Below, in pieces: positions 30,658-40,503 of a stretch of 64,000 nt of DNA. The DNA comes from Chlorobium sp. N1. Lineage in GTDB: Bacteria; Bacteroidota; Chlorobiia; Chlorobiales; Chlorobiaceae. Numbering within the stretch: position 1 is the first letter of the stretch; each line of letters begins with the position of its first letter. Location of the stretch: the NCBI RefSeq assembly GCF_004332115.1, contig NZ_SJPA01000001.1:434001-498000 (forward strand). The letters run 5' to 3'. Made by a program: the position numbers and the translations under genes. The notes under the pieces were generated by a model. That model was not told where the DNA came from. It made no database searches and saw nothing but the letters and a program-made list of their open reading frames with translations.

Positions 30658-31947
30658 ATGAATACAGGAACACGGCGATTTGAAACCCTCGCCCTGCATG
30701 CAGGGCAGCAGACGGACGGAACCCTGTCGCGGGCAGTACCCGTCTACCGCACCAGCGCCTACCTCTTCAGGGATACTGCGCATGCCTCCAACCTCTTCGC
30801 GCTCAAGGAACTCGGCAACATCTACACCCGGCTGATGAACCCGACGACCCAAACCCTCGAAGAGCGCATCACCACGCTCGAGGGCGGCGCCGCATCGGTC
30901 GCCCTCTCCTCAGGGACGGCGGCGATCTTCAACACCATCGTCACCCTTGCCGAGGCGGGAGACAACATCGTGGCATCGCGCAACCTCTACGGGGGAACCT
31001 ACACGCAGTTCGACGCCATCCTCCCGAAGCTCGGCATCGAGGTCGCCTTCGTCGACCCCTCGGAGCCGGAGGAGTTCGAGCGGGCGATCAATGAAAAGAC
31101 CAGGGCGCTCTACATCGAAACCATCAGCAACCCGACGCTCGACTACACCGGCGTGCGCACCATCGCCGACATCGCCCACCGCAACGGCCTGCCGCTCATC
31201 GTCGACGCGACCTTCACCACCCCCTACCTCCTGCGCGCGATAGAGCACGGGGCCGACATCGTCATCAACTCGCTCTCGAAGTGGATCGGCGGCCACGGAA
31301 CAGCCATCGGCGGCAGCGTCACCGACGCCGGGCGCTTCGACTGGGGAGGCGGGAAGCATCCGCTCTTCACCGAGCCGGACGCCAACTACCACGGCATACG
31401 CTGGGCCCGCGACCTTCCCGAAGCCCTCGCTCCGGCGGCCTTCGCCCTGAGACTCCGCACCGTTCCGCTCCGCAACCTCGGGGCCTGCCTCTCGCCCGAC
31501 AACGCATGGATATTCCTCCAGGGGCTCGAAACGCTGCACGTGCGCATGGAGCGCCATTCGGCAAATGCCATGCATGTCGCCGAACACCTCCGGCGCCATC
31601 CGAAAATCGCATGGGTCCGCTACCCCGGCCTGCAGGACGACCCGTCCCACCCTGCCGCCGCCAGGGAGCTGCAGCAGGGGTTCGGGGGAATGGTGGTTTT
31701 CGGTCCCGAAGGGGGGTATGATGCGGCAATCCGCATCATCGACTCCATCGGCATCTTTTCACACGTAGCCAACGTCGGAGACGCCAAGAGCCTGATCCTC
31801 CATCCCGCAAGCACCTCCCACAGCCAGCTCTCCGCCGAACAGCTCCGTCAGTCGGGCGTGAAGGAGGACCTCGTCCGCCTCTCCGTGGGGCTCGAACACC
31901 CGGACGACCTCACCCGGGCGCTCGACCTTGCGCTCGAGGGCTGCTGA
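30658..31947 (+). CDS. metY: O-acetylhomoserine sulfhydrylase (MetY type)
   Basis: A 429-aa PLP enzyme of the Cys/Met metabolism family. The PLP lysine is in NSLSKWIGGHG, and MetY markers are FETLALHAGQQTDGT, the WARDLPEALAPAAFALRLRT insertion and GDAKSLILHPASTSHSQLS. It makes homocysteine directly from O-acetylhomoserine and sulfide, a sensible route in a sulfide-rich habitat. metB follows 71 bp downstream. Confidence 0.94.
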   Translation: MNTGTRRFETLALHAGQQTDGTLSRAVPVYRTSAYLFRDTAHASNLFALKELGNIYTRLMNPTTQTLEERITTLEGGAASVALSSGTAAIFNTIVTLAEAGDNIVASRNLYGGTYTQFDAILPKLGIEVAFVDPSEPEEFERAINEKTRALYIETISNPTLDYTGVRTIADIAHRNGLPLIVDATFTTPYLLRAIEHGADIVINSLSKWIGGHGTAIGGSVTDAGRFDWGGGKHPLFTEPDANYHGIRWARDLPEALAPAAFALRLRTVPLRNLGACLSPDNAWIFLQGLETLHVRMERHSANAMHVAEHLRRHPKIAWVRYPGLQDDPSHPAAARELQQGFGGMVVFGPEGGYDAAIRIIDSIGIFSHVANVGDAKSLILHPASTSHSQLSAEQLRQSGVKEDLVRLSVGLEHPDDLTRALDLALEGC

Positions 31948-32018
31948 AGAGTGCATATCGGGAAGAAGGCGGGAGGATTATTGCAGAAACTCACTACCTT
32001 GTAAAAAAAAGACCGCCC

Positions 32019-33164
32019 ATGCAGTTCGAAACCCTCGCCATCCACGACGGCCAGACGCCCGATCCCCATACCGGCTCGGTCACCGTGCCCGTATACCAGA
32101 CCTCGACCTTCGCCCGGAGCGGGCTGGAATACGACGGCGGATTCGTCTACTCGCGCATCGGCAACCCCACCCGCCAGGCGCTCGAAAACGCGCTCGCCCT
32201 TCTCGAGGGCGGAGGCCACGCGCTCACGTTCGCCTCGGGCGCGGCGGCCACCATGGCTGCGCTGCACGGCCTCAGGCCCGGTGACCATATCGTCTCCGGC
32301 ATCGACGTCTACGGCGGCACCTACCGCATCTTCAAGGAACTGCTCGCCCCGATGGGCATCACCACCTCTTACTGCCACGGCGGGACGACGGAAAGCTACC
32401 TCGAGGCCATCCGGCCGGAAACGAAGCTCGTCTGGGCGGAGAGCCCGAGCAATCCGCTCATGCGCCTGGCCGACATCCGGGCACTCTCGGCCGGTTGCCG
32501 TGAACGCGCCGTCACGCTCGCCGTCGACAGCACGTTCGCCAGCCCCTACTTCCTGCGTCCGCTCGAGCTCGGGGCCGACCTGGTCGTGCACAGCACCACG
32601 AAATACCTCGGCGGACACAGCGACCTCATCGGCGGGGCTGTCGTCACAGGCGACGAAGCCCTCCACCAGCGCCTGAAAACCTACCAGGCGGCGGCGGGAG
32701 CCGTACCATCCCCGTGGGACTGCTGGCTCGTGTTGCGCGGACTGAAAACCCTCAAGGTGCGGATGAAGGAACATGAGTCGAACGCCATGCACCTCGCCCG
32801 GTTCCTCGAAGGCCATCCGGCCGTCCGGCGGGTACTCTACCCCGGCCTGCCCTCCCACCCCCAGCACGAACTGGCCAAGAGCCAGATGAAGGGGTTCGGA
32901 GGAATGCTGACGATAGAGATGAAGGGGGGGATGGAGGCCGCCGGGAAACTTATTTCGGGGCTGAAGCTGTTCATACTTGCCGACAGCCTCGGAGGAGTCG
33001 AGTCCCTTGCGGCCTCGCCATCGAAAATGACCCTCTGGGCCCTCACCCCGGAGGAGCGTGCCGCCAGGGAGTGCACAGAGGGTCTCGTCCGGATCTCCGT
33101 CGGCCTTGAACACCCGCAGGACCTCGAGCAAGACCTCAAGAGTGCCCTCGAGGGATGCCGTTAG
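32019..33164 (+). CDS. metB: Cystathionine gamma-synthase/gamma-lyase family enzyme
   Basis: A 381-aa PLP enzyme. [22 protein letters not shown] is the family N-terminus, [12 protein letters not shown] carries the PLP lysine, and [18 protein letters not shown] is the C-terminal substrate loop. It would either join O-acyl-homoserine with cysteine to give cystathionine or cleave cystathionine; sequence alone does not separate synthase from lyase. Together with metY it offers two routes between sulfide, cysteine and methionine. Confidence 0.9.
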   Translation: MQFETLAIHDGQTPDPHTGSVTVPVYQTSTFARSGLEYDGGFVYSRIGNPTRQALENALALLEGGGHALTFASGAAATMAALHGLRPGDHIVSGIDVYGGTYRIFKELLAPMGITTSYCHGGTTESYLEAIRPETKLVWAESPSNPLMRLADIRALSAGCRERAVTLAVDSTFASPYFLRPLELGADLVVHSTTKYLGGHSDLIGGAVVTGDEALHQRLKTYQAAAGAVPSPWDCWLVLRGLKTLKVRMKEHESNAMHLARFLEGHPAVRRVLYPGLPSHPQHELAKSQMKGFGGMLTIEMKGGMEAAGKLISGLKLFILADSLGGVESLAASPSKMTLWALTPEERAARECTEGLVRISVGLEHPQDLEQDLKSALEGCR

Positions 33165-33214
33165 GCACGAACCCCGAAAATCAACCTGAAAGAACCCGCG
33201 AAGAAACCGCCCGA

Positions 33215-33418
33215 ATGCTTACTATTGTACTGAACGGAAAACCCGAAACGGTAGCCGAAGGCTCGACAGTGGCCGACATGCTCGCCGCCGCCGGAAGCGA
33301 CGGCAGGACCGTGGCGACGGTACTCAACGACCACGTCGTCCGCCCCCCGGAGCGTTCGGCCGCCGTCCTCAGGGAAGGCGACCGGATGGAAATCCTGGTG
33401 TTCGCCGGAGGCGGGTAG
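33215..33418 (+). CDS. thiS: Sulfur carrier protein ThiS
   Basis: A 67-aa ubiquitin-like protein starting [23 protein letters not shown] and ending in Gly-Gly-Gly (VFAGGG), whose C-terminus is adenylated by ThiF and thiocarboxylated. It donates sulfur to the thiazole ring made by ThiG. The frame is open from 33155, but ATG 33215 gives the canonical start. First gene of a compact thiSGHF operon. No TPP riboswitch is visible upstream. Confidence 0.95.
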   Translation: MLTIVLNGKPETVAEGSTVADMLAAAGSDGRTVATVLNDHVVRPPERSAAVLREGDRMEILVFAGGG

Positions 33419-33423
33419 AAAGA

Positions 33424-34236
33424 ATGATTGAAACGAATACAGCAGTTATGGACCCCATGGACCTCCTTCACATAGGCCCCCGCACCTTCAGCTCACGGCT
33501 GATCCTCGGAACCGGCAAATTCAGCAGCAGCAAGGTCATGCTCGAGGCCGTCAGGGCATCGAAGGCGGAGCTCGTCACCGTCGCGCTCCGCCGATTCAAC
33601 CGCGAGCAGCTCGAGGACGACCTCTTCGGCCCGCTCAGCGAGCTCGAAGGCCTCACCCTCATGCCGAACACCTCCGGCGCCTCGACGGCCGCAGAAGCCG
33701 TCAAAGCCGCCCACATCAGCCGTGAGCTCTCCGGCAGCCCCTTCATCAAGGTGGAGATCCACCCGAACCCCCACCACCTCCTGCCTGACCCGATAGAGAC
33801 CTTCGAGGCCTCAAGGATCCTTGCCTCGGAAGGGTTCCTGGTCATGCCCTACATCGCGGCGGACCCGGTGCTCGCCAAGCGGCTCGAAGAGGTCGGATGC
33901 GCTTCGGTCATGCCGCTCGGCGCGCAGATCGGCAGCGGACAGGGACTCACGACGGCCGGCATGCTCGACATCATCATCCGTGAAAGCACCGTTCCCGTCA
34001 TCGTCGATGCAGGCCTGCGCGCCCCGTCCGAAGCGGCGCGCGCCATGGAGATGGGCTGCAGCGCGGTGCTCGTCAACAGCGCCATCGCCGCCGCCGCCGA
34101 TCCTGCCGAAATGGCTGCGGCCTTCCGCGACGCCACGGCGGCGGGACGCAGCGCACTGCGCGCCGGGCTGATGACGGCCGGAAACGAGGCCGTTCCGACA
34201 AGCCCCCTCACCTCGTTCCTCGGAGAGAGCCGATGA
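33424..34236 (+). CDS. thiG: Thiazole synthase ThiG
   Basis: A 270-aa TIM barrel. [16 protein letters not shown] at the N-terminus, the Schiff-base lysine about residue 109 (FIKVEIH), [16 protein letters not shown] and [12 protein letters not shown] are family landmarks. It builds the thiazole phosphate from deoxyxylulose 5-phosphate, dehydroglycine and ThiS thiocarboxylate. Its stop codon overlaps the thiH ATG by 4 bp. Confidence 0.97.
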   Translation: MIETNTAVMDPMDLLHIGPRTFSSRLILGTGKFSSSKVMLEAVRASKAELVTVALRRFNREQLEDDLFGPLSELEGLTLMPNTSGASTAAEAVKAAHISRELSGSPFIKVEIHPNPHHLLPDPIETFEASRILASEGFLVMPYIAADPVLAKRLEEVGCASVMPLGAQIGSGQGLTTAGMLDIIIRESTVPVIVDAGLRAPSEAARAMEMGCSAVLVNSAIAAAADPAEMAAAFRDATAAGRSALRAGLMTAGNEAVPTSPLTSFLGESR

Positions 34237-35330
34237 AGGGCATTCCCGCATGGCTTTCCGATGAAAGCGGCACGGCCGAAATGCGCCGGATGCTTGAAGG
34301 CGCCCAGCCCTTCGACATCGAAACGCTCGCCGCCCGTGCCCGCTCGATCACCCTCCGCCGGTTCGGGCGCACCATGTCGCTCTACGCCCCGCTCTATCTC
34401 TCGAACCACTGTCCGAGCGGCTGCGCCTACTGCGGGTTCGCCTCCGACAGGACCACCCCGAGACGAAGGCTCGAGGAGGACGAGATCGGACGGGAGATCG
34501 CCGCCATGAAGGAGCTCGGCATCCAGGACATCCTCCTCCTCACCGGAGAGAGGACTCCGCAGGCCGGCTTCGACTACCTGCGCCGGGCCGTCGTGATCGC
34601 CGCCCGTAAGATGGCGCGCGTCTCCGTCGAAACCTTTCCGATGACGGTCGAAGAGTACCGCGAGCTGGCCGAATGCGGCTGCACGGGAGTGACCATCTAC
34701 CAGGAGACCTACGATCCCGAACGCTACCTCGAACTCCACCGGTGGGGACCGAAAAAAGATTTCCTCCACCGGCTCGAAACCCCCGAACGCGCGCTCGAAG
34801 GGGGCATCAAGACCGTCGGCATCGGAGCCCTGCTCGGGCTCTCGGAACCGGTAGAAGAGGCGCTCAGGCTCTATCGACATGCGCGCCACCTCTCAAAGAA
34901 GTTCTGGAGGGCCGGCATCTCGGTCTCGTTCCCCCGCATGCGCCCCGAACAGGGTGGCTGGAAGCCGCCCTTCACGGTCGGCGACCACCAGCTCGCCCGC
35001 ATGATCCTGGCCTTCCGCATCGGCCTGCCCGACATGGACCTTGCGCTCTCGACGCGGGAGCGGGCATCGTTCCGCGACGGGATGGCCGGGCTCGCAGTCA
35101 CGCGCATGAGCACCGCCAGCCGCACGACCGTCGGAGGATACGAAGAGGGCGGCACCGGCGAACGGGGGCAGTTCGACATTTCCGACGAGCGGAGCGCCGA
35201 AGCGTTCTGCCAGGCGCTCAGGGAGCGCGGCATCGAACCGGTATTCAAGAACTGGGACGGCGCCTACAACGGTCCGGCCACACTCGCCCCGTCTGCGGAA
35301 GGGCCGAAGGAAACGGCAGCATGCCCCTGA
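34233..35330 (+). CDS. thiH: 2-iminoacetate synthase ThiH (tyrosine lyase)
   Basis: A 365-aa radical SAM enzyme with cluster cysteines C60, C64 and C67 ([12 protein letters not shown]). It cleaves tyrosine to p-cresol and dehydroglycine for ThiG; use of ThiH rather than the oxygen-dependent ThiO fits an anaerobe. [22 protein letters not shown] and [21 protein letters not shown] are conserved. It is translationally coupled to thiG (ATGA) and overlaps thiF by 10 bp. Confidence 0.96.
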   Translation: MKGIPAWLSDESGTAEMRRMLEGAQPFDIETLAARARSITLRRFGRTMSLYAPLYLSNHCPSGCAYCGFASDRTTPRRRLEEDEIGREIAAMKELGIQDILLLTGERTPQAGFDYLRRAVVIAARKMARVSVETFPMTVEEYRELAECGCTGVTIYQETYDPERYLELHRWGPKKDFLHRLETPERALEGGIKTVGIGALLGLSEPVEEALRLYRHARHLSKKFWRAGISVSFPRMRPEQGGWKPPFTVGDHQLARMILAFRIGLPDMDLALSTRERASFRDGMAGLAVTRMSTASRTTVGGYEEGGTGERGQFDISDERSAEAFCQALRERGIEPVFKNWDGAYNGPATLAPSAEGPKETAACP

Positions 35331-36082
35331 GCGGGAGGGAACGGGAGCGTTACAGCCGCCACCTCGCGCTGCCCGAAATCGGCGCCGGGGGCCAAAAGCG
35401 GCTGAAAGCCTCCAGGGTGCTCGTGGTCGGCGCCGGCGGCCTCGGTTCCCCGGCGGCCCTCTACCTTGCCGCGGCCGGCATCGGCACCCTCGGCCTCGTC
35501 GACGACGACCGGGTGGAGGAGAGCAACCTCCAGCGCCAGATCATCCACACCGAGGCCTCACTCGGCGCCCTGAAGGTCGACTCGGCCGGAGAGCGGCTGC
35601 TCGCCCTCAACGCGGAGCTCCGGCTGGAAAAACACCCCTGCCGGCTGGACGAAGAGAACGCCGTCAGCCTCGCCGCAGCCTACGATTTCGTCCTCGACGC
35701 CACCGACTCGTTCCGTTCGAAAGCGCTCATCGCAAGGGCCTGCCACGAAGCATCGACCCCATACTCCCACGGCGGCATCAGCCGATTCAGGGGGCAGGCG
35801 ATGACGGTCGTTCCCGGAAAAACCGCCTGTTTCCGCTGCCTCTTCGACGAGGAGCTGCAGGAGGAGGGTTCGGCTCCCGAAGGCCCGCCCGGCGCCCTTG
35901 CCGGCATCATCGGCTCCATGCAGGCCCTTGAGGCCCTGAAGGTGCTGCTCGGGATCGGCCGACCGCTCTTCGACCGCCTGCTTTCCTGCGACGCCCTCTC
36001 GATGGAGCTGCGCACCATCCCCGTCGACCGGGATCCGCACTGCCCGGTCTGCAGCGCCCCCCGGAAGGAGAAGAAAGGATGA
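35321..36082 (+). CDS. thiF: ThiS adenylyltransferase ThiF (ThiF/MoeB family)
   Basis: A 253-aa E1-like enzyme. The nucleotide-binding GAGGLGSPAA is at residues 37-46, the catalytic Arg is in ESNLQRQIIH, and zinc cysteine pairs are CFRC and CPVC near the C-terminus. It adenylates the C-terminus of ThiS. MoeB is nearly indistinguishable by sequence, but its place as the last gene of thiSGHF supports ThiF. It starts inside the end of thiH. Confidence 0.93.
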   Translation: MPLSGRERERYSRHLALPEIGAGGQKRLKASRVLVVGAGGLGSPAALYLAAAGIGTLGLVDDDRVEESNLQRQIIHTEASLGALKVDSAGERLLALNAELRLEKHPCRLDEENAVSLAAAYDFVLDATDSFRSKALIARACHEASTPYSHGGISRFRGQAMTVVPGKTACFRCLFDEELQEEGSAPEGPPGALAGIIGSMQALEALKVLLGIGRPLFDRLLSCDALSMELRTIPVDRDPHCPVCSAPRKEKKG

Positions 36083-36179
36083 GGAGCGCGGTTTGGACAT
36101 CCACCGGGGGCGGCATACATTACGCATTCACCGTTCCGGAGCGCCCCGCTTCCGGACCCCAACAGCATCCCCGCACACT

Positions 36180-37418
36180 ATGACGGCCAAAGGGAGAACA
36201 TGGTTTCAGGCGCCCTGGCAGTACAGGGAATCAGCACTCACGGCGATCACAGCCACCGCATTCGGGTTTGCCGTGCAGTACACCCTCAAGGGCACCGGCA
36301 TCGACATGCCGCAGTGGCCGCTGAACGGAGTCTCGCTCGCGCTCCTCGCCCTCGCCACCCTCACGATCGCCCTCGCCTTTCGGCGACGACCCTTCGTCCA
36401 GTGGCTCGGCGGCATCCCGCTCGGGCTCTCGCTCATCATCGCACTCGCCCTGATCTCCTTCATCGGCGGCATGGTCCCGCAGGGCATAGAGGGCTCCCCC
36501 CTTGCGCTCCGGCTCGGCCTGCACGCCGTCTTTTCGAGCTGGCCCTTCGCGTTGATCGTCGGGCTCTTCCTCCTCAACATCGGCCTTTCACTCGTCTGGA
36601 GGACGGTGCCCTTCAATATCGGCAACCTGCAGTTCATCCTCTTCCACGGCGGGTTCTGGCTTGCGCTCGCCTGCGGAGTGTTCGGCCGCTCCGACCTCGA
36701 ACGGCTGATCGTACCCGTCTACGAAGGACGCAGCTCCAGCCACGGAATGATCTCCGGAGAAGGACGCGAGCTGCGCCGGCTTCCCTTCTCGATCCATCTC
36801 CACGACTTCTCCATCGAGGAGTACCCGCCCGAGATCCTGCTCTACGATCCGGCAGCGGACCGCTTCATCATGGACGAAAGCCAGACCATGACGGAGATCC
36901 GCCGCGGGGTCGCCCTCACATGGAAAGGCACCCGGGTCGAAATTCTTGACTACCTCCCCTCAGCCATGCCGGGAGCCGACGGCACCCCGGTCGCGGCCCC
37001 GACGGCGGCAGGCATCCCCTACGCCATGGTGCGCATCACGGGAACAGGAGCGCAGCCCGACACCTGGATCAGCACCGGAGGACCCGGCATGCGGCCCTAC
37101 GCCGCAGAAGTCGGCTCGCGCTATCTCATCATGATGCCGGGCTCACCCAAAACCTACCGCTCGGCCGTCACCATCAGGGGGCTGGACGGAAGCTCGAGGG
37201 AGGCCCTGCTCGAGGTGAACAAGCCGGTGAATTTCGCCGGATGGAAAATCTACCAGATGGGCTATGACGAGGCCTCCGGCCGCTTCTCGACCCTCAGCCT
37301 GCTCGAGGCGATCCGCGATCCGTGGCTGCCGGCGGTCTATCTCGGGCTCTTCATGATCCTCGGGGGCAACGCGCTCTTTTTCTGGAACGGCATCAAACGA
37401 TCGGGAGTAGAGAGATGA
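36180..37418 (+). CDS. ResB-like cytochrome c biogenesis protein
   Basis: About 412 aa with three N-terminal membrane helices (from about residues 17-130), a fourth near 150-170, a large periplasmic domain and a final helix near the C-terminus (AVYLGLFMILGGNALFFW). The block FAGWKIYQMGYDEA is typical of ResB/CcsB, the haem chaperone partner of CcsA in system II. ATG 36180 is chosen as the start just before the first helix. It overlaps ccsA by 4 bp (ATGA). Confidence 0.88.
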   Translation: MTAKGRTWFQAPWQYRESALTAITATAFGFAVQYTLKGTGIDMPQWPLNGVSLALLALATLTIALAFRRRPFVQWLGGIPLGLSLIIALALISFIGGMVPQGIEGSPLALRLGLHAVFSSWPFALIVGLFLLNIGLSLVWRTVPFNIGNLQFILFHGGFWLALACGVFGRSDLERLIVPVYEGRSSSHGMISGEGRELRRLPFSIHLHDFSIEEYPPEILLYDPAADRFIMDESQTMTEIRRGVALTWKGTRVEILDYLPSAMPGADGTPVAAPTAAGIPYAMVRITGTGAQPDTWISTGGPGMRPYAAEVGSRYLIMMPGSPKTYRSAVTIRGLDGSSREALLEVNKPVNFAGWKIYQMGYDEASGRFSTLSLLEAIRDPWLPAVYLGLFMILGGNALFFWNGIKRSGVER

Positions 37419-38212
37419 TCCTAGATTTCACCACCGCGGCATACCTCTCCATCGCACTCTGGGCCTCCGGCACCATGCTTTCGGTCGCATCGAAACGGGC
37501 CCCGGCGTTGCAACGGCCCGCCACGGCGCTCAATCTCGGCGGCTCGCTCGTCATGATCGCCTTCATCGCCCTCTACTGGTCGGCGCTCGAGCGCCCGCCC
37601 CTTCGCACCCTCGGCGAGACCCGGCTCTGGTACGCCGCACTCATCCCGCTGGTGGGCCTGCTCGTCGAAGGGCGCTGGAAGATCTCCTGGCTGAAGTACT
37701 ACTGCATGGCGCTGGCCTCATTCTTCCTCACGATCAACCTCATGCACCCCGAGGTCTTCGACAAGGCGCTCATGCCGGCGCTGCAGAGCCCGTGGTTCGT
37801 CCCCCACGTCGTCGTCTACCTCGTCGGCTACGTGCTGCTTGCCGCATCATCCGTTTCCGGATGGCACAACATCTTCCTCACCTGGAGGAAGAACAACACC
37901 CCGCAAAACGACGCGCTCGCCCACTACCTGGCGCTGCTCGGCTTCGTCTTTCTGACCTTCGGCCTGGTCTTCGGAGCGCTCTGGGCGAAGGATGCGTGGG
38001 GGAACTACTGGTCCTGGGACCCGAAGGAGACCTGGGCCTTCATCGCCTGGCTGATCTACCTCGGCTACCTGCACGCCTCGAGCTCGAGGGTGGATCGGCT
38101 CAAGCTCCAGTGGTACCTGGCGCTCGCCTTCCTCGTGCTCCTGGTGAGCTGGTTCGGCGTCAACTACCTGCCGACAGCCCCAAACAGCGTGCACACCTAC
38201 CAGCAGAGCTGA
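37415..38212 (+). CDS. ccsA: Cytochrome c assembly protein CcsA (system II, CcmC/ResC-like)
   Basis: A 265-aa polytopic membrane protein with the haem-handling tryptophan-rich WWD-type motif (DAWGNYWSWDPKETWAFIAW) and flanking histidines (PHVVVYLVGY, GYLHASSSR). Together with the upstream ResB-like protein it exports haem and ligates it to apocytochromes c in the periplasm. The many cytochromes c of green sulfur bacteria, and the one at 24683, would depend on it. Its stop codon lies in a hairpin shared with ablB. Confidence 0.95.
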   Translation: MILDFTTAAYLSIALWASGTMLSVASKRAPALQRPATALNLGGSLVMIAFIALYWSALERPPLRTLGETRLWYAALIPLVGLLVEGRWKISWLKYYCMALASFFLTINLMHPEVFDKALMPALQSPWFVPHVVVYLVGYVLLAASSVSGWHNIFLTWRKNNTPQNDALAHYLALLGFVFLTFGLVFGALWAKDAWGNYWSWDPKETWAFIAWLIYLGYLHASSSRVDRLKLQWYLALAFLVLLVSWFGVNYLPTAPNSVHTYQQS

Positions 38213-38233
38213 GGGCGCGATCCTGCGCCCTCA
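38210..38233. terminator. Bidirectional hairpin spanning both convergent stop codons (ccsA/ablB)
   Basis: TGAGGGCGC (38210-38218) and GCGCCCTCA (38225-38233) form a perfect 9-bp stem with a 6-nt loop. Each arm begins with the TGA stop of one gene, so the stem works in both orientations. There is no T-run on either side, so efficiency is uncertain. Confidence 0.6.
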
Positions 38234-39067
38234 CTGCAGACTCCGGCACCAGACGTTCATGCTTTCGATTCCGCCCGAGATGTTCGTATTGTTGACGAGC
38301 GTGCCGCCGAAGAGGTAGCCTGCCCTGGCAAAGGTGATGTTCATGCCGGCCGAAGCGGCGCGGGCTATGGTATAGGCCGTCTTCATCCCCCGGGCGCGCA
38401 TGCCCTCCTCCATCACCCTGAGCAGGTGCAGCCCGAACCCGTGGCCGCGCCACTTCGGCAGGGTCGCGAAATCGGTCATCTCCACATTCAGCCCATCCAG
38501 ATCCATCTCCGACGAGGCAAGCGCCACGAGCGAACCCTCATGCTCGACGCCGTAGTAATCGACATGGGTCTGCATGGTTTCAAGGAGCCACCGGGGATCA
38601 TCGATCGGAAAGGGGTAGGAGGGGAAGACCTCGCGGTATATCGCACTCATCACGGGAATGTCCTCAGGCGTACAGGGCCTCAGGCGGAACTCCGGGGGAA
38701 GGGCTTTCGACGGCCGGGCCCCCTGCGATCGGGCCAGGCGCTCGATATCCCGGATCGTTTCGGCGTCCGCCGCAACGGCCCGTTCGGGATCGAGGAAGAG
38801 GGCGAGGAAGAGAGCCGTTTCCCGGCCACCGTAAAATCCCGGCACACGGGCCTCCTCACGGAAGCCGAGTTCGAGGAAAGGAGCCGCGGAGCCCTCGGGG
38901 ACCTTCGCGAAGATCTTGGTGTAGCCGTTCCGGCGGGCCATGTCGACCAGGCCGCGAGAAAGGGCGAGAGGATCGCTCCCGGCCGGATCCATCAGGTAGA
39001 TCCGGCGGCTGAGCGGTCCGTGCTGGATGAGTGCGCCCTCGAAACGCTCTATCGTATCTCTTGTCAT
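38231..39067 (-). CDS. ablB: Beta-lysine N6-acetyltransferase AblB
   Basis: 278 aa. The N-terminal half ([36 protein letters not shown]) is peculiar to AblB. The C-terminal half (about 128-278) is a GNAT domain with the acetyl-CoA loop [12 protein letters not shown]. It acetylates beta-lysine, made by AblA, to N-epsilon-acetyl-beta-lysine, a compatible solute known from methanogens and reported from salt-tolerant green sulfur bacteria. It is coupled to the symporter gene upstream by a 4-bp ATGA overlap. Confidence 0.92.
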   Translation of the reverse strand: MTRDTIERFEGALIQHGPLSRRIYLMDPAGSDPLALSRGLVDMARRNGYTKIFAKVPEGSAAPFLELGFREEARVPGFYGGRETALFLALFLDPERAVAADAETIRDIERLARSQGARPSKALPPEFRLRPCTPEDIPVMSAIYREVFPSYPFPIDDPRWLLETMQTHVDYYGVEHEGSLVALASSEMDLDGLNVEMTDFATLPKWRGHGFGLHLLRVMEEGMRARGMKTAYTIARAASAGMNITFARAGYLFGGTLVNNTNISGGIESMNVWCRSLQ

Positions 39068-40503
39068 GACGGTCTTTTTGTATCGGGAAAGATGAGTGAA
39101 ACGGGTACGAACAGCATCGCCGAAAAGAGGATGCCGTAGAAGGTCGGATCGAGGCCGACGGCCCCGAGGGCCGGGGGCAGCTGCCACAGGCCGTAAAGGA
39201 GGGTGAGGGTGAGGCTTCCCCCTCCAGCCATTGCGACAAGGGCGCCTGTCGACGAGGCGCGCCGCCAGAAATAGGCCCCGAGGGTCGGGACGAACAGGCC
39301 CGAAACCATGAAGGCGTAGGCCTGGAGGATGGCCTCGAGCACCGTCGTGAAACGCACGGCAAGCAGCACCGACAGGACGCCGACGGCGAAAGTCACGAGC
39401 ATGGAGAGCCGCACCGAGCCTTTGCCGTAGGCGCCGTCCCTCAGGAGGTAGCGGCCGATGAGGTCGTTGGTGAAGTTGCCCGATGAGGCCATCATGCAGC
39501 TGTCGGCCGTCGACATGATCGCCGAGAAATAGGAGGCGATGACGATGCCGGCCACCCCGGCCGGCAGCACCCCGCCGATGAGCATCGGCATGGCCGTTTC
39601 CGGCTCGGCTTCGGGAAAGACCACCCGGGCGCACATGCCGAGGAACACTCCCGTGAAAGCCATCACCGGATACTCGAAGAAACCGGCCACGTACCAGGCT
39701 TTCCTGGCGTCGGCCTCGTCGCGGCAGGCGTACATCCGCTGATAGAGCGTCATGCCGACGAACCATATGGGGATGATGGTGACCATCCAGTTGAGGAAGG
39801 TCACCGGGTCGATGGCCGTCAGCGAAAAATACCTCGAAGGCAGCTGCTCCCTGAGCGCCTCAATCCCGCCGATCCTGGCAAGGGTCGCCGGCACCGTTAC
39901 CAGGAGCAGTCCGCCGAGCAGGACGATCCACTGGACGGTGTCGGTGTAGATGACCGCCTTCAGCCCGCCGATCACGGTATAAAGCACCGTGACGACGGCA
40001 ATGACGTAGAGCGAGAACAGCACGGGATCGATGCCGAAAGGGTTGCTCGGCAGGATGGTCGCCGAGGCGAGTTTCGCGCCGGCAAGCATCTGTGCGGCGG
40101 TGAAGCCGAGGTAGCCGAGGGCGGAGATGAGGGCGGCAAGGAACGCCACCCGTCCGTCGTAGCGGTGGCGGAGGAAGTCGGGGTAGGTCATGAACCCCTC
40201 ACGCCGGTCGAGCCGCTTGATGCGCGGAATAAGCAGTACGGCCGAGAGCCAGGCGCCGACGAGGCCGGTGAAGAGCAGCCAGCTGCCCGAAAGACCCATG
40301 AGGAAACCCACCCCGCCGAGGCCGATCGAAAACCCTCCGCCGACGTCGGTCGCCACGATCGAAAGCCCCACGTGCACCGGGCTGATCTGTCGGCTGCCCA
40401 CGTAGTAGTCCTCGGCGTCGCCGTTCCGCCTGAAATGATAGAGGCCGACACCGAGCACCGCCAGCATGTAGAGGCCGAAAATGAGGTAGTCGATCCACGC
40501 CAT
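39064..40503 (-). CDS. Sodium:solute symporter (SSS family)
   Basis: A 479-aa transporter with about 13 transmembrane helices. The SSS pattern is seen in [56 protein letters not shown] and [18 protein letters not shown]. The substrate is not readable; proline, betaine or another osmolyte would suit its place between ablA and ablB. The ablA stop and its ATG share one base (TGATG), and its stop overlaps the ablB start, so the three genes form one coupled operon. Confidence 0.9.
   Translation of the reverse strand: MAWIDYLIFGLYMLAVLGVGLYHFRRNGDAEDYYVGSRQISPVHVGLSIVATDVGGGFSIGLGGVGFLMGLSGSWLLFTGLVGAWLSAVLLIPRIKRLDRREGFMTYPDFLRHRYDGRVAFLAALISALGYLGFTAAQMLAGAKLASATILPSNPFGIDPVLFSLYVIAVVTVLYTVIGGLKAVIYTDTVQWIVLLGGLLLVTVPATLARIGGIEALREQLPSRYFSLTAIDPVTFLNWMVTIIPIWFVGMTLYQRMYACRDEADARKAWYVAGFFEYPVMAFTGVFLGMCARVVFPEAEPETAMPMLIGGVLPAGVAGIVIASYFSAIMSTADSCMMASSGNFTNDLIGRYLLRDGAYGKGSVRLSMLVTFAVGVLSVLLAVRFTTVLEAILQAYAFMVSGLFVPTLGAYFWRRASSTGALVAMAGGGSLTLTLLYGLWQLPPALGAVGLDPTFYGILFSAMLFVPVSLIFPDTKRPS

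Noticed and set aside
33165-33214. TPP riboswitch in front of thiS
   Set aside because: The gap to metB is only 50 bp and has no CTGAGA or ACCTGAT core.
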